Positions 8,129 to 16,634 of a stretch of DNA of 42,457 bases are shown here, in pieces. The number at the start of each line of letters is the position of its first letter. Position 1 is the first letter of the stretch. A program made the position numbers and the translations under genes. The stretch is from Gammaproteobacteria bacterium (lineage in GTDB: Bacteria > Pseudomonadota > Gammaproteobacteria > GCA-001735895). The DNA is taken from positions 1-42,457 of the forward strand of contig JACNJF010000035.1 in assembly GCA_014382695.1 (NCBI GenBank). Direction: 5' to 3'. The notes under the pieces were generated by a model. The model saw nothing but the letters and a program-made list of their open reading frames with translations. It was not told the DNA's origin and searched no databases.

Positions 8129-9421
8129 CTAGAAGCGATGACTCCAGTTAATCTCTAGTTCCCACTGTTCCATTTGTACTGAACCCGTCTGGCCCGCGGT
8201 AAAAGGGGAGCTACCATCTATTTCTTCATTCAGCGCCAGGGTAAAGGCAAGGTTGAACGCGCTTTGCTGACTATACTGGTAGCTGGAACCCAGGCTCAGA
8301 TGGTTACGAATGGTAGCGGGTGCCAGTACGTTGAACAGCGCCTGGGTTCCCTTGAATAATGCGCTCGCGTGGCTGTAACCTGCACGTAGAGTCAAGCGGT
8401 CATCGAACGCCCACTGCACGCCCAGTTTGATGATATCCATATCCTGCCAGCCAAAGCCCAGTCCGCCATCGGCACCCAGAAAATCGCTGGGGCCAGTAAG
8501 GGGTAAGGCATTCGAGTTTGCCAGTGAGTTAATTTCGCCATAATTAATACGCTGATAGTCCAGCACCAGGCTGACTTGTGGTGAAATGCCATACACCAGT
8601 CCAACGACCCAGGTGGATGGGGTATCGAAGTCACCCTGTTCTGCGAATAAGCCCGCGTATTTATCAAACTTACCCATGTATAAGCGGCTTTGATAAGATA
8701 CGCCTAGTGACAGCTGCTGGTTCATTTTACCCAGCCAGCCCAGTCGAACACCGTAACCCCAGGCCGTATCGACACCGTTGTTGGAAACTTTTGCCGGGTT
8801 GGTACTTAAGCCTGCAAAAGGTTCCAGGCCGGTCGCTTCGAAGCGTTGTACCGCAATAATCGGCATCACTCCAAACCAGTTATTCTGCGCGACTTCCAGC
8901 GCATAGGTTACACCGACAAACAGCTGTTCAAAATTTACCCCGGTGGGTGAAGTTGCAGGGCTTGAATTTGGGTTTGCCGGATTATAAAAGTTTGCAAACA
9001 CGGCACTATCATACTCGGTGTTCATGCCCCCGTTTCCCCCTACAGAAACGCCCAGCGTACTGGACTCTGTGAGCGGCCTGTTCCAGCCAAAGTGAGGGAT
9101 TAAAAACAGGTCATTCTCACTGATATAATCTCCAGCAGTAACAAAGGGAGCACCTGGAGAGGCATTGTCATCGGCGGTATACCCTCTTTTCGAAGGGCTG
9201 AATAAGGCTGCACCCGCATCCCAGCGGTGACCAACCACAGCCATACCGGCCGGATTCGTAGCTGCCGCCATACTATCCTGCGGCAGGGCCACGCCGGCCC
9301 CGACCATGCCCTTATTAATAGTGCCAAAGCCAGTCGGAGAATAGCCATTGGTAGCGAATGCAGATTGAGTGAATGAGCCAGCCAGTAACAGGCAGGCAAC
9401 TATACCAGTGTATTTTTGCAT
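8129..9421 (-). CDS. FadL/OmpP1/TodX-family outer-membrane transport protein
   Basis: A 430-residue beta-barrel protein. The signal peptide (1-23) ends in SAFA, and the mature start ATNGYSPTGFGTINKGMVGAGVA is the FadL hatch signature, followed by QDSMAAATNPAGMA. The C-terminus ends ELEINWSHRF with the terminal Phe used for barrel insertion. Relatives take up long-chain fatty acids or aromatic hydrocarbons; the substrate is not predictable. No fad genes are nearby. It is probably monocistronic, bounded by the bidirectional terminator. Confidence 0.92.
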   Translation of the reverse strand: MQKYTGIVACLLLAGSFTQSAFATNGYSPTGFGTINKGMVGAGVALPQDSMAAATNPAGMAVVGHRWDAGAALFSPSKRGYTADDNASPGAPFVTAGDYISENDLFLIPHFGWNRPLTESSTLGVSVGGNGGMNTEYDSAVFANFYNPANPNSSPATSPTGVNFEQLFVGVTYALEVAQNNWFGVMPIIAVQRFEATGLEPFAGLSTNPAKVSNNGVDTAWGYGVRLGWLGKMNQQLSLGVSYQSRLYMGKFDKYAGLFAEQGDFDTPSTWVVGLVYGISPQVSLVLDYQRINYGEINSLANSNALPLTGPSDFLGADGGLGFGWQDMDIIKLGVQWAFDDRLTLRAGYSHASALFKGTQALFNVLAPATIRNHLSLGSSYQYSQQSAFNLAFTLALNEEIDGSSPFTAGQTGSVQMEQWELEINWSHRF

Positions 9422-9714
9422 GATTATTATCGTCCTTAAAGATGAAAGTTATTTTAGTTACTGCGGCGTATTGTTATGGATGTAAAATTGATTTAACGCA
9501 GTCAGTTTTATACCGGCAGTTATTATTATAGGGCTCTAGAAAGAGTAACAAGTCTGGAGGCTTAGCAAAGCCAGGGTAATAAATCGGGCATAATGTTATA
9601 CCAGATAAAAGGTGCTCGCAATGTTGCTCCAGCAGGAAAACATGAAATAGGCTTTTGGCAGGAGCCACTTTGGCGCTAATATCGGCGTATAAGGAACTTA
9701 TTCTGGAGCTAAAG

Positions 9715-9921
9715 ATGAAGCGAATGATGGTTTATGGACTGGTCTTTTCGAGTGTCATGGGCTGTTCTAATCAACAGGTTTACAACGCTATTCAGGAAAA
9801 CCGCAAGGTGGAGTGCATGAAATTACCTGTACCGGAATACGAGGAATGTATGCAGGACTATTCCCGCCCCTATGATGAATATGAGCAGGAACGTAAAAAA
9901 TTAAAGCAACAACGTTATTAA
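9715..9921 (+). CDS. Small lipoprotein of unknown function
   Basis: A 68-residue protein starting at ATG 9715 (GGAGCT just upstream) rather than at 9655. The signal peptide ends with the lipobox SVMGC, Cys17 being the lipidated residue. The mature part is short and charged, with two further cysteines (VECMKLP, YEECMQD) that could form a disulfide, and a basic end (ERKKLKQQRY). It is 19 bp upstream of the tautomerase gene and probably cotranscribed. Function not recognised. Confidence 0.75.
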   Translation: MKRMMVYGLVFSSVMGCSNQQVYNAIQENRKVECMKLPVPEYEECMQDYSRPYDEYEQERKKLKQQRY

Positions 9922-9940
9922 CCCGTTCAGGAGAGACGAC

Positions 9941-10141
9941 ATGCCGTATGTGAATATAAAGGTAACCAGAGAAGGTTTAAGCAGTGAAAAAAAAGCAGAG
10001 CTGATTAAAGGTGTAACAGAGTTATTAAGAACAACGCTGGGTAAAAACCCGGCCACGACGGTGGTCGTGATCGATGAGGTGGATACCGATAACTGGGGCA
10101 TCGGTGGTGAGCAGGTGACGGAATTGCGTAAAAGGCAGTAA
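9941..10141 (+). CDS. 4-oxalocrotonate tautomerase-family protein
   Basis: A 66-residue protein beginning MPYVNIKVT. Removal of Met exposes the catalytic Pro that this superfamily uses as general base. The length and beta-alpha-beta pattern match the small 4-OT/DmpI hexameric type, and EGLSSEKKAELIKGVTELL is the typical helix. CAGGAGAG precedes the start. Family members isomerise unsaturated oxo-acids, but no aromatic degradation genes are nearby, so the substrate is open. Confidence 0.88.
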   Translation: MPYVNIKVTREGLSSEKKAELIKGVTELLRTTLGKNPATTVVVIDEVDTDNWGIGGEQVTELRKRQ

Positions 10142-10143
10142 CA

Positions 10144-10182
10144 CTCGGGAAGCTGGCGACGTAGAGTCAGCAGCTTCCCGAG
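10144..10182. repeat. 12-bp perfect inverted repeat between convergent genes
   Basis: CTCGGGAAGCTG (10144-10155) and CAGCTTCCCGAG (10171-10182) flank 15 bases and lie between the convergent tautomerase and FKBP genes. There is no T-run on either side, so this is a stem-loop that may stabilise 3' ends or terminate inefficiently. Confidence 0.75.
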
Positions 10183-10198
10183 AGCGATCAGGAATCGA

Positions 10199-10912
10199 TT
10201 ACTTGCCCAGAATATCGAGCAGCTCAACCTCAAAAATCAAAGTTGAATTTGCCGGAATAGTGCTGACTGCTCTGGAACCATAAGCCAGATCAGGCGGAAT
10301 GAAAAAGCGATATTTCGACCCGGTTGTCATCAGCTGTAAACCTTCGGTCCAGCCACTAATGACACCGTTCAGCGGAAACTCAGCGGGCGTTCCGCGCTTA
10401 TAACTACTGTCAAACTCATTGCCATTGATCAGGGTGCCGGCATAATGTACTTTGACCTTGTCGGTGGCGGCAGGTTTACTACCGTTGCCTTCTGACAGAA
10501 CCAGATATTGCAGGCCACTGGCTAAGGTGACGACACCCGGATTGGAACTGTTCTGTTTAAGGAAGTCGAGTCCCTCTTTGCCGGCTGAAGCCAGGCTTGA
10601 TTTACGGTTTTGTTCTTTTTTAAGCTGAAAATTGGTCTGGAAGGTACGGATCATGGCGGTGGATTCTTCCCTGTCCATCAGCGAGTTCCCCTTGACCGCA
10701 TCCATGAAACCCGTGAACAGAACTTCAAGTTCAACGGGCATGCCCGCATCAACATATTGATTCAGATTCTGAGCCATCTGAGTGCCCAGATTTGAACCCA
10801 TTGCGTAGGCGATTTTCTGTTCTTCATTCATGGCGCTTTTTTCGACAGCCTGAGCAGAAAATGCTGGCAGTAAAAAAATAGTGGTTAATAGTGGTATGAC
10901 AAATTTTTGCAT
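10199..10912 (-). CDS. FKBP-type peptidyl-prolyl isomerase (FkpA/Mip-like)
   Basis: A 237-residue periplasmic prolyl isomerase. The signal peptide (1-22) ends FSAQA. Residues about 28-120 form the helical dimerisation region typical of FkpA/Mip, and about 130-235 the FKBP domain with VKVHYAGTLINGNEFDSS, a GVISGWTEGLQLM segment and the PPDLAYG loop. It should help fold outer-membrane or secreted proteins. GGAAAG precedes the start. It lies downstream of the DUF1554-like gene on the same strand but is separated from it by a good terminator, so it is probably independently transcribed. Confidence 0.93.
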   Translation of the reverse strand: MQKFVIPLLTTIFLLPAFSAQAVEKSAMNEEQKIAYAMGSNLGTQMAQNLNQYVDAGMPVELEVLFTGFMDAVKGNSLMDREESTAMIRTFQTNFQLKKEQNRKSSLASAGKEGLDFLKQNSSNPGVVTLASGLQYLVLSEGNGSKPAATDKVKVHYAGTLINGNEFDSSYKRGTPAEFPLNGVISGWTEGLQLMTTGSKYRFFIPPDLAYGSRAVSTIPANSTLIFEVELLDILGK

Positions 10913-10936
10913 TGCTCTTTCCAGTTATATGACAGT

Positions 10937-10967
10937 AAAAAAATCGGGCTGGAGCAATCCAGCCCGA
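10937..10967 (-). terminator. Terminator of the DUF1554-like gene
   Basis: On the minus strand TCGGGCTGGA, a four-base loop, TCCAGCCCGA and a run of seven T. A classical Rho-independent terminator 16 bases after the stop of the gene at 10983. Confidence 0.93.
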
Positions 10968-10982
10968 GTACCCTATGTTTGA

Positions 10983-11627
10983 TCAGTCTGCGGCGAAGCA
11001 GTAAAACTTACCGGCTCCACCAGTTTTGATCAGTGCTTCCTGACTGCAGCCACGCGAAGGATGGGCAGAATTCCACGACAGGTTGCCGCCACCATGGCGG
11101 TCATGATGGCCTACCTGAGCGCTGCCTTCTGCGCTACTGGTCCAGTTATTACAGGTATGATCCTGTTCATCTGGAAAGTAGGCGCTACCATCTTCCTGAG
11201 AGCCAGTCAGAATATCGTGCTCATTCGGTTTGTCTGCACGACCCTTAATACGATTACCGGATTCGTCAAGAGCCGACTCCAGTGTAATCGTCCTGTTGTA
11301 TAGATGTAAATCTGATGGATTAGTTGCAATCAGTTCACCACGAGAATTATACCACGGCCCATTGCCGATGCGTGCACGTGCAAAGATACCGCGTTTATCC
11401 GTTTCTTCCGTGCTCAGATAGGCACGCCAGTCGCGTTGTCCTGCACCAACCGCAGTGGCGAGCTTTTTACAATGAGCGTCGGCTCCGGCCAGGCCGCCAA
11501 GATCGGCACCATTTCCGATTCCCGTGCTGGTGATAAAAAAGCCCATGGGCCTGGATTCGGCCTGAACAACAGCCGGGCCTGCCAGAACACTTATTCCGAG
11601 CACGAGTGCGATAGTATTTTGATACAT
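10983..11627 (-). CDS. Secreted DUF1554/endostatin-fold-like protein
   Basis: A 214-residue exported protein. I start it at 11627, where AAGGAG lies upstream and the product begins with a signal peptide ending VQAES, not at 11684. The mature part shows FFITSTGIGNGADLGGLAGADAHCKKLA and WRAYLST, the layout of the DUF1554 / collagen NC10-endostatin superfamily found in secreted bacterial proteins. Four cysteines (AHCKK, HTCNN, SRGCSQ, FYCFA) probably form disulfides, and a His-rich segment (GHHDRHGGG) could bind metal. Monocistronic, with its own terminator. Often annotated as lectin-like; ligand unknown. Confidence 0.75.
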   Translation of the reverse strand: MYQNTIALVLGISVLAGPAVVQAESRPMGFFITSTGIGNGADLGGLAGADAHCKKLATAVGAGQRDWRAYLSTEETDKRGIFARARIGNGPWYNSRGELIATNPSDLHLYNRTITLESALDESGNRIKGRADKPNEHDILTGSQEDGSAYFPDEQDHTCNNWTSSAEGSAQVGHHDRHGGGNLSWNSAHPSRGCSQEALIKTGGAGKFYCFAAD

Positions 11628-11988
11628 TTTAAACTCCTTGAGTCGCTTGATGATACGGGCTTTGATGGCTGTAGGATCAGTCATCTGGTTTTATTAGAGG
11701 CCCGGTGCAGAAAGTATACACTGCAGAATTGTGAATAATCACCTGCTTTCTGCTGGCGCAGACAGGGTTGTTTTGTTGATGTTTTGCAGACTGTTGGAGA
11801 GTATCCTGTAAAGACGATCGGTTTAAGCGGTCGTCAGGGCGGCGATAGTTTGATAATGGTTATTGAAATTTTAACGCTTTAGCGCTGGAATGCCTTTATT
11901 GCGGCGCAACAATTGCAGTGCTAGTGTTGCAGCAGAGGCATCATTATCCGCCTTATTCATTGAATTTAAATACAACCCGGTACCCTTC
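11628..11988. other. 361-bp intergenic region between divergent genes
   Basis: With the preferred starts this stretch holds no gene. It must carry the promoters for the leftward DUF1554-like gene and the rightward malate synthase gene. The rightward open frame from 11890 is the same frame as glcB extended upstream, but its peptide is not family-like. I see a GATAAT at 11852 that could be a -10 element but no matching -35, and no strong hairpin. Confidence 0.5.
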
Positions 11989-14160
11989 ATGCAATATATT
12001 CAGTTAAAACAAATTAAAGTCGCACAGCAGTTAGTGAACTTTGTAGATGATAAAGTGCTACCCGGTTTATCGCTCAAATCGACAGACTTCTGGCCGAATT
12101 TTGAATCCGTGATTACGCGTAATCTGGCTGAAAATAATGCCCTGTTACTGAAGCGTGATGAGATTCAGCAGCAGCTGGACGACTGGTATCGCAGTCACAG
12201 CTACAACCAAAACGATCTCGGCGAGTACAAACAGTTTTTAACCGATATCGGTTATCTGGTTGAAGAAGGAGAAGACTTTAAGGTTTCTGTGGTGAATGTG
12301 GATCGTGAAATTTCAACCGTCGCAGCCCCGCAGCTGGTGGTCCCGATCAATAATGCGCGTTTTGCTCTGAATGCGGCAAATGCGCGTTGGGGCAGTCTGT
12401 TTGATGCGCTGTATGGCACCGACATGATCGCGGATAGCGGGATTACCGCGAAAGCTTCCGGTTACAATGAGAAAAGAGGCGAGCAGGTTTTCGAGTTTTG
12501 CCAGAACTGGCTGGATGATGTGCTGCCGCTGACGAAAGGTTCACATGGGCTGGTGGTGGAATATCACCTGCTCCAGCAAAACGGTAATAAGGCGTTGCAG
12601 ATGGAGCTGGCAGATGGCTCGACGGTTGCGCTCAAACGCCCGGAACAGTTTATCGGTTATGCTCAGAATAAATCCCTGGCGCTGGTTTTTGTACATAATG
12701 AACTGCATTTCGAGATCAGCATCAATCGGGATGATCCGATTGGCTCGTTTCATCGTGCGGGGGTGCGCGACATTATTCTGGAAGCCGCGGTAACCACTAT
12801 CGAAGACTGTGAAGATTCGGTGGCAGCGGTTGATATCGAAGACAAGATTGAGGTCTATAGTAACTGGCTGGGTCTGATCGATGGCAGTCTCAGTTTTGAG
12901 ATGAGCAAGGGCGGTAAAACCTTTACCCGCCGGTTAAACCCGGATCGCGAATACCGCGACACCCAGGATAGCCCGTTCAAGTTACCGGGACGCAGCCTGA
13001 TGCTGATCCGCAACACCGGAATCCACATGAAAACTGATCTGGCGTTGACGCTGGATGATCAGCCGTTGCCGGAAGGCATCATCGATGCGTTGATGACGGT
13101 GCTGATTTCACTGCATGATCGCAAATCGTCCAGAAAATTCAGCAATAGTGCGAGCGGCAGTATCTATATCGTAAAGCCGAAAATGCATGGGCCGCTGGAA
13201 GTTGCCTTCAGCTGCAAGGTGTTTGGCGATGTCGAAAAGGCCTATGGCCTGCCGACGAATACAATCAAGATCGGTATCATGGATGAAGAGCGGCGCACCA
13301 CAGTTAACCTGAAGGAATGTATCCGCCAGGCGCGTGAACGCGTGATCTTCATCAATACCGGTTTTCTCGATCGTACCGGCGATGAGATCCATACCAGTAT
13401 GGAAGCCGGGCCGATGCTGCCCAAGGCCGAGATTAAAAAGGCACGCTGGATCGGCGCCTATGAAAACTGGAATGTTGATGTGGGTCTGTTGTGCGGACTC
13501 GACGTCGCCGGTCAGATCGGTAAAGGTATGTGGGCTGAGCCGGATCGGTTACTGGAAATGTATAAAACCAAACAGGCCCATCCTCAGGCTGGAGCTAGCT
13601 GTGCCTGGGTGCCTTCCCCAACTGCTGCCACCCTGCATGCGCTGCATTATCACAAGGTCAACGTGAAGCAGATCCAGCAGGGTCTGAAACAACGTCCACG
13701 TGCCAGTCTGGATGATATTCTGTCGGTGCCCCTGTTGCCGGCCGAGCGTCAGCTAACGCCTGCGGAGATTCAATCGGAGCTGGAAAATAATGCGCAGGGC
13801 ATTCTGGGTTATGTGGTGAAATGGGTGGATACGGGGATTGGCTGCTCCAAGGTGCCGGATATCCACGACACCGGCCTGATGGAAGACCGCGCGACACTCC
13901 GAATTTCCAGTCAACAGCTGGCCAACTGGTTAAGACATGGTCTTTGCAGTAAACAGCAGCTGGTGGAAACCTTTCAGCGTATGGCGCGGGTGGTCGATCA
14001 GCAGAATGCGGATAGCCCAGGCTATATTGCGATGGCCGATGGTTTTGACGGACTCGCCTTCCAGGCCGCAATGGCTCTGGTACTCGAGGGTGCTGAAACC
14101 GCAAACGGCTATACAGAAGATCTGTTGCACGCGTATCGTCGCCGGGTAAAGACGGCCTGA
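11989..14160 (+). CDS. glcB: Malate synthase G
   Basis: Condenses glyoxylate with acetyl-CoA to malate. The track starts at 11890; the ATG at 11989 gives MQYIQLKQIKVAQQLVNFVDDKVLPG and a 723-residue product, the length of E. coli GlcB. Recognisable blocks are SLMLIRNTG (catalytic Arg region), FLDRTGDEIHTSMEAGP (metal-binding acidic residues), CGLDVAGQIGKGMWA and AWVPSPTAATLHALHYH (acetyl-CoA site). The ribosome site before 11989 is weak, so the start is supported mainly by homology. Neither isocitrate lyase nor glycolate oxidase genes are adjacent, so it may serve glycolate or purine-derived glyoxylate, or a glyoxylate shunt encoded elsewhere. Confidence 0.97.
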   Translation: MQYIQLKQIKVAQQLVNFVDDKVLPGLSLKSTDFWPNFESVITRNLAENNALLLKRDEIQQQLDDWYRSHSYNQNDLGEYKQFLTDIGYLVEEGEDFKVSVVNVDREISTVAAPQLVVPINNARFALNAANARWGSLFDALYGTDMIADSGITAKASGYNEKRGEQVFEFCQNWLDDVLPLTKGSHGLVVEYHLLQQNGNKALQMELADGSTVALKRPEQFIGYAQNKSLALVFVHNELHFEISINRDDPIGSFHRAGVRDIILEAAVTTIEDCEDSVAAVDIEDKIEVYSNWLGLIDGSLSFEMSKGGKTFTRRLNPDREYRDTQDSPFKLPGRSLMLIRNTGIHMKTDLALTLDDQPLPEGIIDALMTVLISLHDRKSSRKFSNSASGSIYIVKPKMHGPLEVAFSCKVFGDVEKAYGLPTNTIKIGIMDEERRTTVNLKECIRQARERVIFINTGFLDRTGDEIHTSMEAGPMLPKAEIKKARWIGAYENWNVDVGLLCGLDVAGQIGKGMWAEPDRLLEMYKTKQAHPQAGASCAWVPSPTAATLHALHYHKVNVKQIQQGLKQRPRASLDDILSVPLLPAERQLTPAEIQSELENNAQGILGYVVKWVDTGIGCSKVPDIHDTGLMEDRATLRISSQQLANWLRHGLCSKQQLVETFQRMARVVDQQNADSPGYIAMADGFDGLAFQAAMALVLEGAETANGYTEDLLHAYRRRVKTA

Positions 14161-14276
14161 TACCGGTAAAAAACTGGCGTGCTCAGGTAAGTGCTTACTA
14201 TACTATGCGCTTTTCCTGAGCCGCTTTCATCCATATTGATTCGCGCCGGGCAGAGCTAAAAACGCTGGAGCGAAAC

Positions 14277-15878
14277 ATGCAGCAACCATCAGAATCTGTA
14301 CCCGAAAAAACACCTGACCGGTTTTTTCTGGCCTATCTACTGCTAACCACGATGGTGTGTGGTGCAATGGTGATGGTAATCGAAGTACTCGGGTCACGTG
14401 TGATCGGGCCTTTTTTCGGGGTCAGTCTATTCGTCTGGACCTCGCTTATTTCCGTCGCGATGGTCGCGCTCGCACTCGGTTATGCGCTGGGTGGTGCGCT
14501 CAGTGACCGGCATGGAACCGCTAACTATCTGTATCTCATCATCTTTTGTGCCGGCGTACTGGTGTTTGTTATCCCCTGGTTGAAAACCTCCATCATCCAG
14601 TTTTCGGTTCCTTACGGTCTACGCCTGGGCTCGTTTATCAGCGCCAGCCTGTTGTTTGGCCCTTCCCTGTTTCTGCTCGGCTGTGTGTCTCCGTATGTGG
14701 TTAAAATCGCCACCCTCGGGATGAATAATCTGGGCAGAACCGTGGGTGGCTTCTATGCCGTTTCGACTATGGGTAGTGTGGCGGGCACCGTGCTCACCGG
14801 TTTTATCCTGATTGCCTATCTGCGTGTCGATCAGATTTTTATACTGGTAGGCTCTGTGTTGATGGGGCTTTCCCTGCTCTATTTCGCGTTGTTTATGAAA
14901 AAAACGCCACTGGCTGTAGCGCCGCTGTTGCTCCTGTTGCTGCCCTCGCCGCCTTCGCATACCAGTCAGAGTCTGCTGCTAGAAAATGGAACACAGGTAC
15001 AGCTGGTCGAGGCACGTGACAGTCATTATGGTTCGATTCGGGTGCTGGATTTCAGTGGTGACCGGTTTCAGTCGCGCGAACTGATGATCGACGGACTAAT
15101 TCAGGGCGGGATGGATCTGAATAGTGGCTACTCGACCTATGAATTTGTGTATTACCTGCAGCTCCTGCCCTATGCCATTCATCCACAGGGGCAGCGCGCC
15201 CTGATCATCGGTCTAGGTGCCGGCCTGATGCCGATGTGGTATGAGCGTCAGGGTATTACCAGTGATGTGGTGGATATAGATCCGGTGGTACTGGAAATGG
15301 CGCGCAAACACTTTGGATTTTCGATCCGTGGTGATATTTATATAGAAGATGCACGCTACTTTTTGAGCCGTAGTACGGCGCTTTATGACTATCTGATCCT
15401 GGATGTGTTTAACGGGGATACGACACCCGGTCATCTGCTGAGTGTTGAAGCGCTCAAACTGATGCGGCAGCGCCTGAATGCGCAGGGCGTGCTCGGTATC
15501 AACCTTGCGGGCTCCCTGCAAACCGAAAGCTTTATGACGGCTTCCATCATTCATACCCTGCGTCAGGTGTTTGATCAGGTTGAGGTTTATCCGGTGTTTG
15601 ACGCGCATAAAAGTCATGGCAATCTGGCGGTTATCGCGTATCAGGGGGAGCCGCGGCGCAAGCAACTGGATAAGATCAGCCAGCAGCCAATACATCCGCT
15701 GGCGCAACAGATCGTAAAGCAGAATCTATTGCGTCAGGTCGAGCCGGTGTCCAGCCGGGCTCCGATCATTCTCAGTGATGCCTATAACCCGGTTGATTTT
15801 TTCGACAGCTGGTTACGCGAGGAAGTACGCAGGGGCCTGATGCAACAGCAACAGGGCTACGCCCAGCTGGTGTATTGA
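14277..15878 (+). CDS. Membrane-anchored spermidine-synthase-like protein
   Basis: A 533-residue fusion. Residues about 15-220 hold seven or eight transmembrane helices of the kind found in fused spermidine synthases, with GSRVIGPFFGVSLFVWTSLI near the start. Residues about 225-500 form the aminopropyltransferase/methyltransferase fold: DSHYGSIRVLD, MIDGLIQGG, a nucleotide-binding glycine loop IIGLGAGLMP, acidic VVDIDP and the putative catalytic Asp in YDYLILDVFN. GGAG lies nine bases before the ATG. Some canonical polyamine-site residues differ, so it may act on another amine or another decarboxylated-SAM acceptor. It is convergent with the dsrE operon, only 10 bp away. Confidence 0.85.
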   Translation: MQQPSESVPEKTPDRFFLAYLLLTTMVCGAMVMVIEVLGSRVIGPFFGVSLFVWTSLISVAMVALALGYALGGALSDRHGTANYLYLIIFCAGVLVFVIPWLKTSIIQFSVPYGLRLGSFISASLLFGPSLFLLGCVSPYVVKIATLGMNNLGRTVGGFYAVSTMGSVAGTVLTGFILIAYLRVDQIFILVGSVLMGLSLLYFALFMKKTPLAVAPLLLLLLPSPPSHTSQSLLLENGTQVQLVEARDSHYGSIRVLDFSGDRFQSRELMIDGLIQGGMDLNSGYSTYEFVYYLQLLPYAIHPQGQRALIIGLGAGLMPMWYERQGITSDVVDIDPVVLEMARKHFGFSIRGDIYIEDARYFLSRSTALYDYLILDVFNGDTTPGHLLSVEALKLMRQRLNAQGVLGINLAGSLQTESFMTASIIHTLRQVFDQVEVYPVFDAHKSHGNLAVIAYQGEPRRKQLDKISQQPIHPLAQQIVKQNLLRQVEPVSSRAPIILSDAYNPVDFFDSWLREEVRRGLMQQQQGYAQLVY

Positions 15879-15888
15879 TAGACTGGGG

Positions 15889-16386
15889 CTAGAAAACTGG
15901 CACCAGATGATAGCCCTGCGCCTGATAGCCGATGAGTGAAATAAAGCCGTCACCAACCAGTGTCATGGGGGCGAAAATACTACTGTTATCGATACCGAAT
16001 ACGCGCGTCGCAACCGCACACACTTCCTGCCGAACCCCGAGTGCAGCTAGAGCCTCAACATTCGACTCTATATCCAGCAGCAGGCCTGCGGCAGACTGTT
16101 CCGTTTCTGCTGAAGGTGCTGAGCTAAGATATTTCACACTGGGCCCAATATAGACCAGTACAAAATCAGGCTTTACGCTCTGTGCCTGCAAGCCTTTTAC
16201 ACTGCCCTGTATAACCTGCAGATAAAAATTTAATTTTTTTGCATCGCCAATATCGATTAGAAAAACGCCCCTGGCGACTTTCAGATCGGCAAGTGCTGCG
16301 GCATCATTGATCACGGGGCTAGCGGATGTCGCACTGCTAAACGTCAGTATCAATAGTAGTGGCAGCAGGTATTGAGTCAGCTTCAT
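15889..16386 (-). CDS. Exported DsrE/DsrF-like protein
   Basis: A 165-residue protein with an N-terminal signal peptide ending SATSA, then a DsrE-type Rossmann-like domain (about 25-165): KLNFYLQVIQGSVKGL, DFVLVYIGPSVKYL and the C-terminal GYHLVPVF. One cysteine (RQEVCAVATRVFG) sits where many relatives carry the sulfur-accepting Cys. Relatives take part in sulfur relay, but periplasmic members are poorly understood. Its start overlaps the preceding stop (ATGA), making it the last gene of a three-gene operon led by a TetR regulator. Confidence 0.82.
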   Translation of the reverse strand: MKLTQYLLPLLLILTFSSATSASPVINDAAALADLKVARGVFLIDIGDAKKLNFYLQVIQGSVKGLQAQSVKPDFVLVYIGPSVKYLSSAPSAETEQSAAGLLLDIESNVEALAALGVRQEVCAVATRVFGIDNSSIFAPMTLVGDGFISLIGYQAQGYHLVPVF

Positions 16387-16634
16387 GTTATTTCTCCGGT
16401 TTTAAGGGTATGTTTTAAAAGGTTTGTAGCAGGATTTAAATCAACCAGGGAACAGCTGGTCTTGCGTGTGACGGCACAATTTGTATCCAGTGGTTGAAAG
16501 TCAAACGAACAGCTTTTTTGCTGCAACATGCTGAAGTCCTCAGCCGGATAAGCGTTTTGTGGCAGGTTGGGTGGAAAGTATACGCAACCGACGCAGTGTT
16601 CATGTGCGGCGGGCAGAGTCGTTTCTGGTTTCAT
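16383..16634 (-). CDS. Small cysteine-rich protein of unknown function
   Basis: 83 residues, no signal peptide or membrane helix. Five cysteines: a CVGC pair at 14 and 17 preceded by two histidines (HEHC), then Cys42, Cys53 and Cys61. This arrangement could bind zinc or an iron-sulfur cluster, but I do not recognise a family. It is locked between TetR and DsrE by ATGA overlaps at both ends, so it is certainly translated with them if they are. The overlaps are the main evidence that it is a real gene. Confidence 0.72.
   Translation of the reverse strand: MKPETTLPAAHEHCVGCVYFPPNLPQNAYPAEDFSMLQQKSCSFDFQPLDTNCAVTRKTSCSLVDLNPATNLLKHTLKTGEIT

Noticed and set aside
11890-11988. N-terminal extension of malate synthase from 11890
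   Set aside because: The extra 33 residues do not resemble the family, and starting at 11989 gives exactly the usual 723 residues.
13658-14104. 148-residue minus-strand ORF inside glcB
   Set aside because: Shadow of the well-conserved C-terminal part of malate synthase G.
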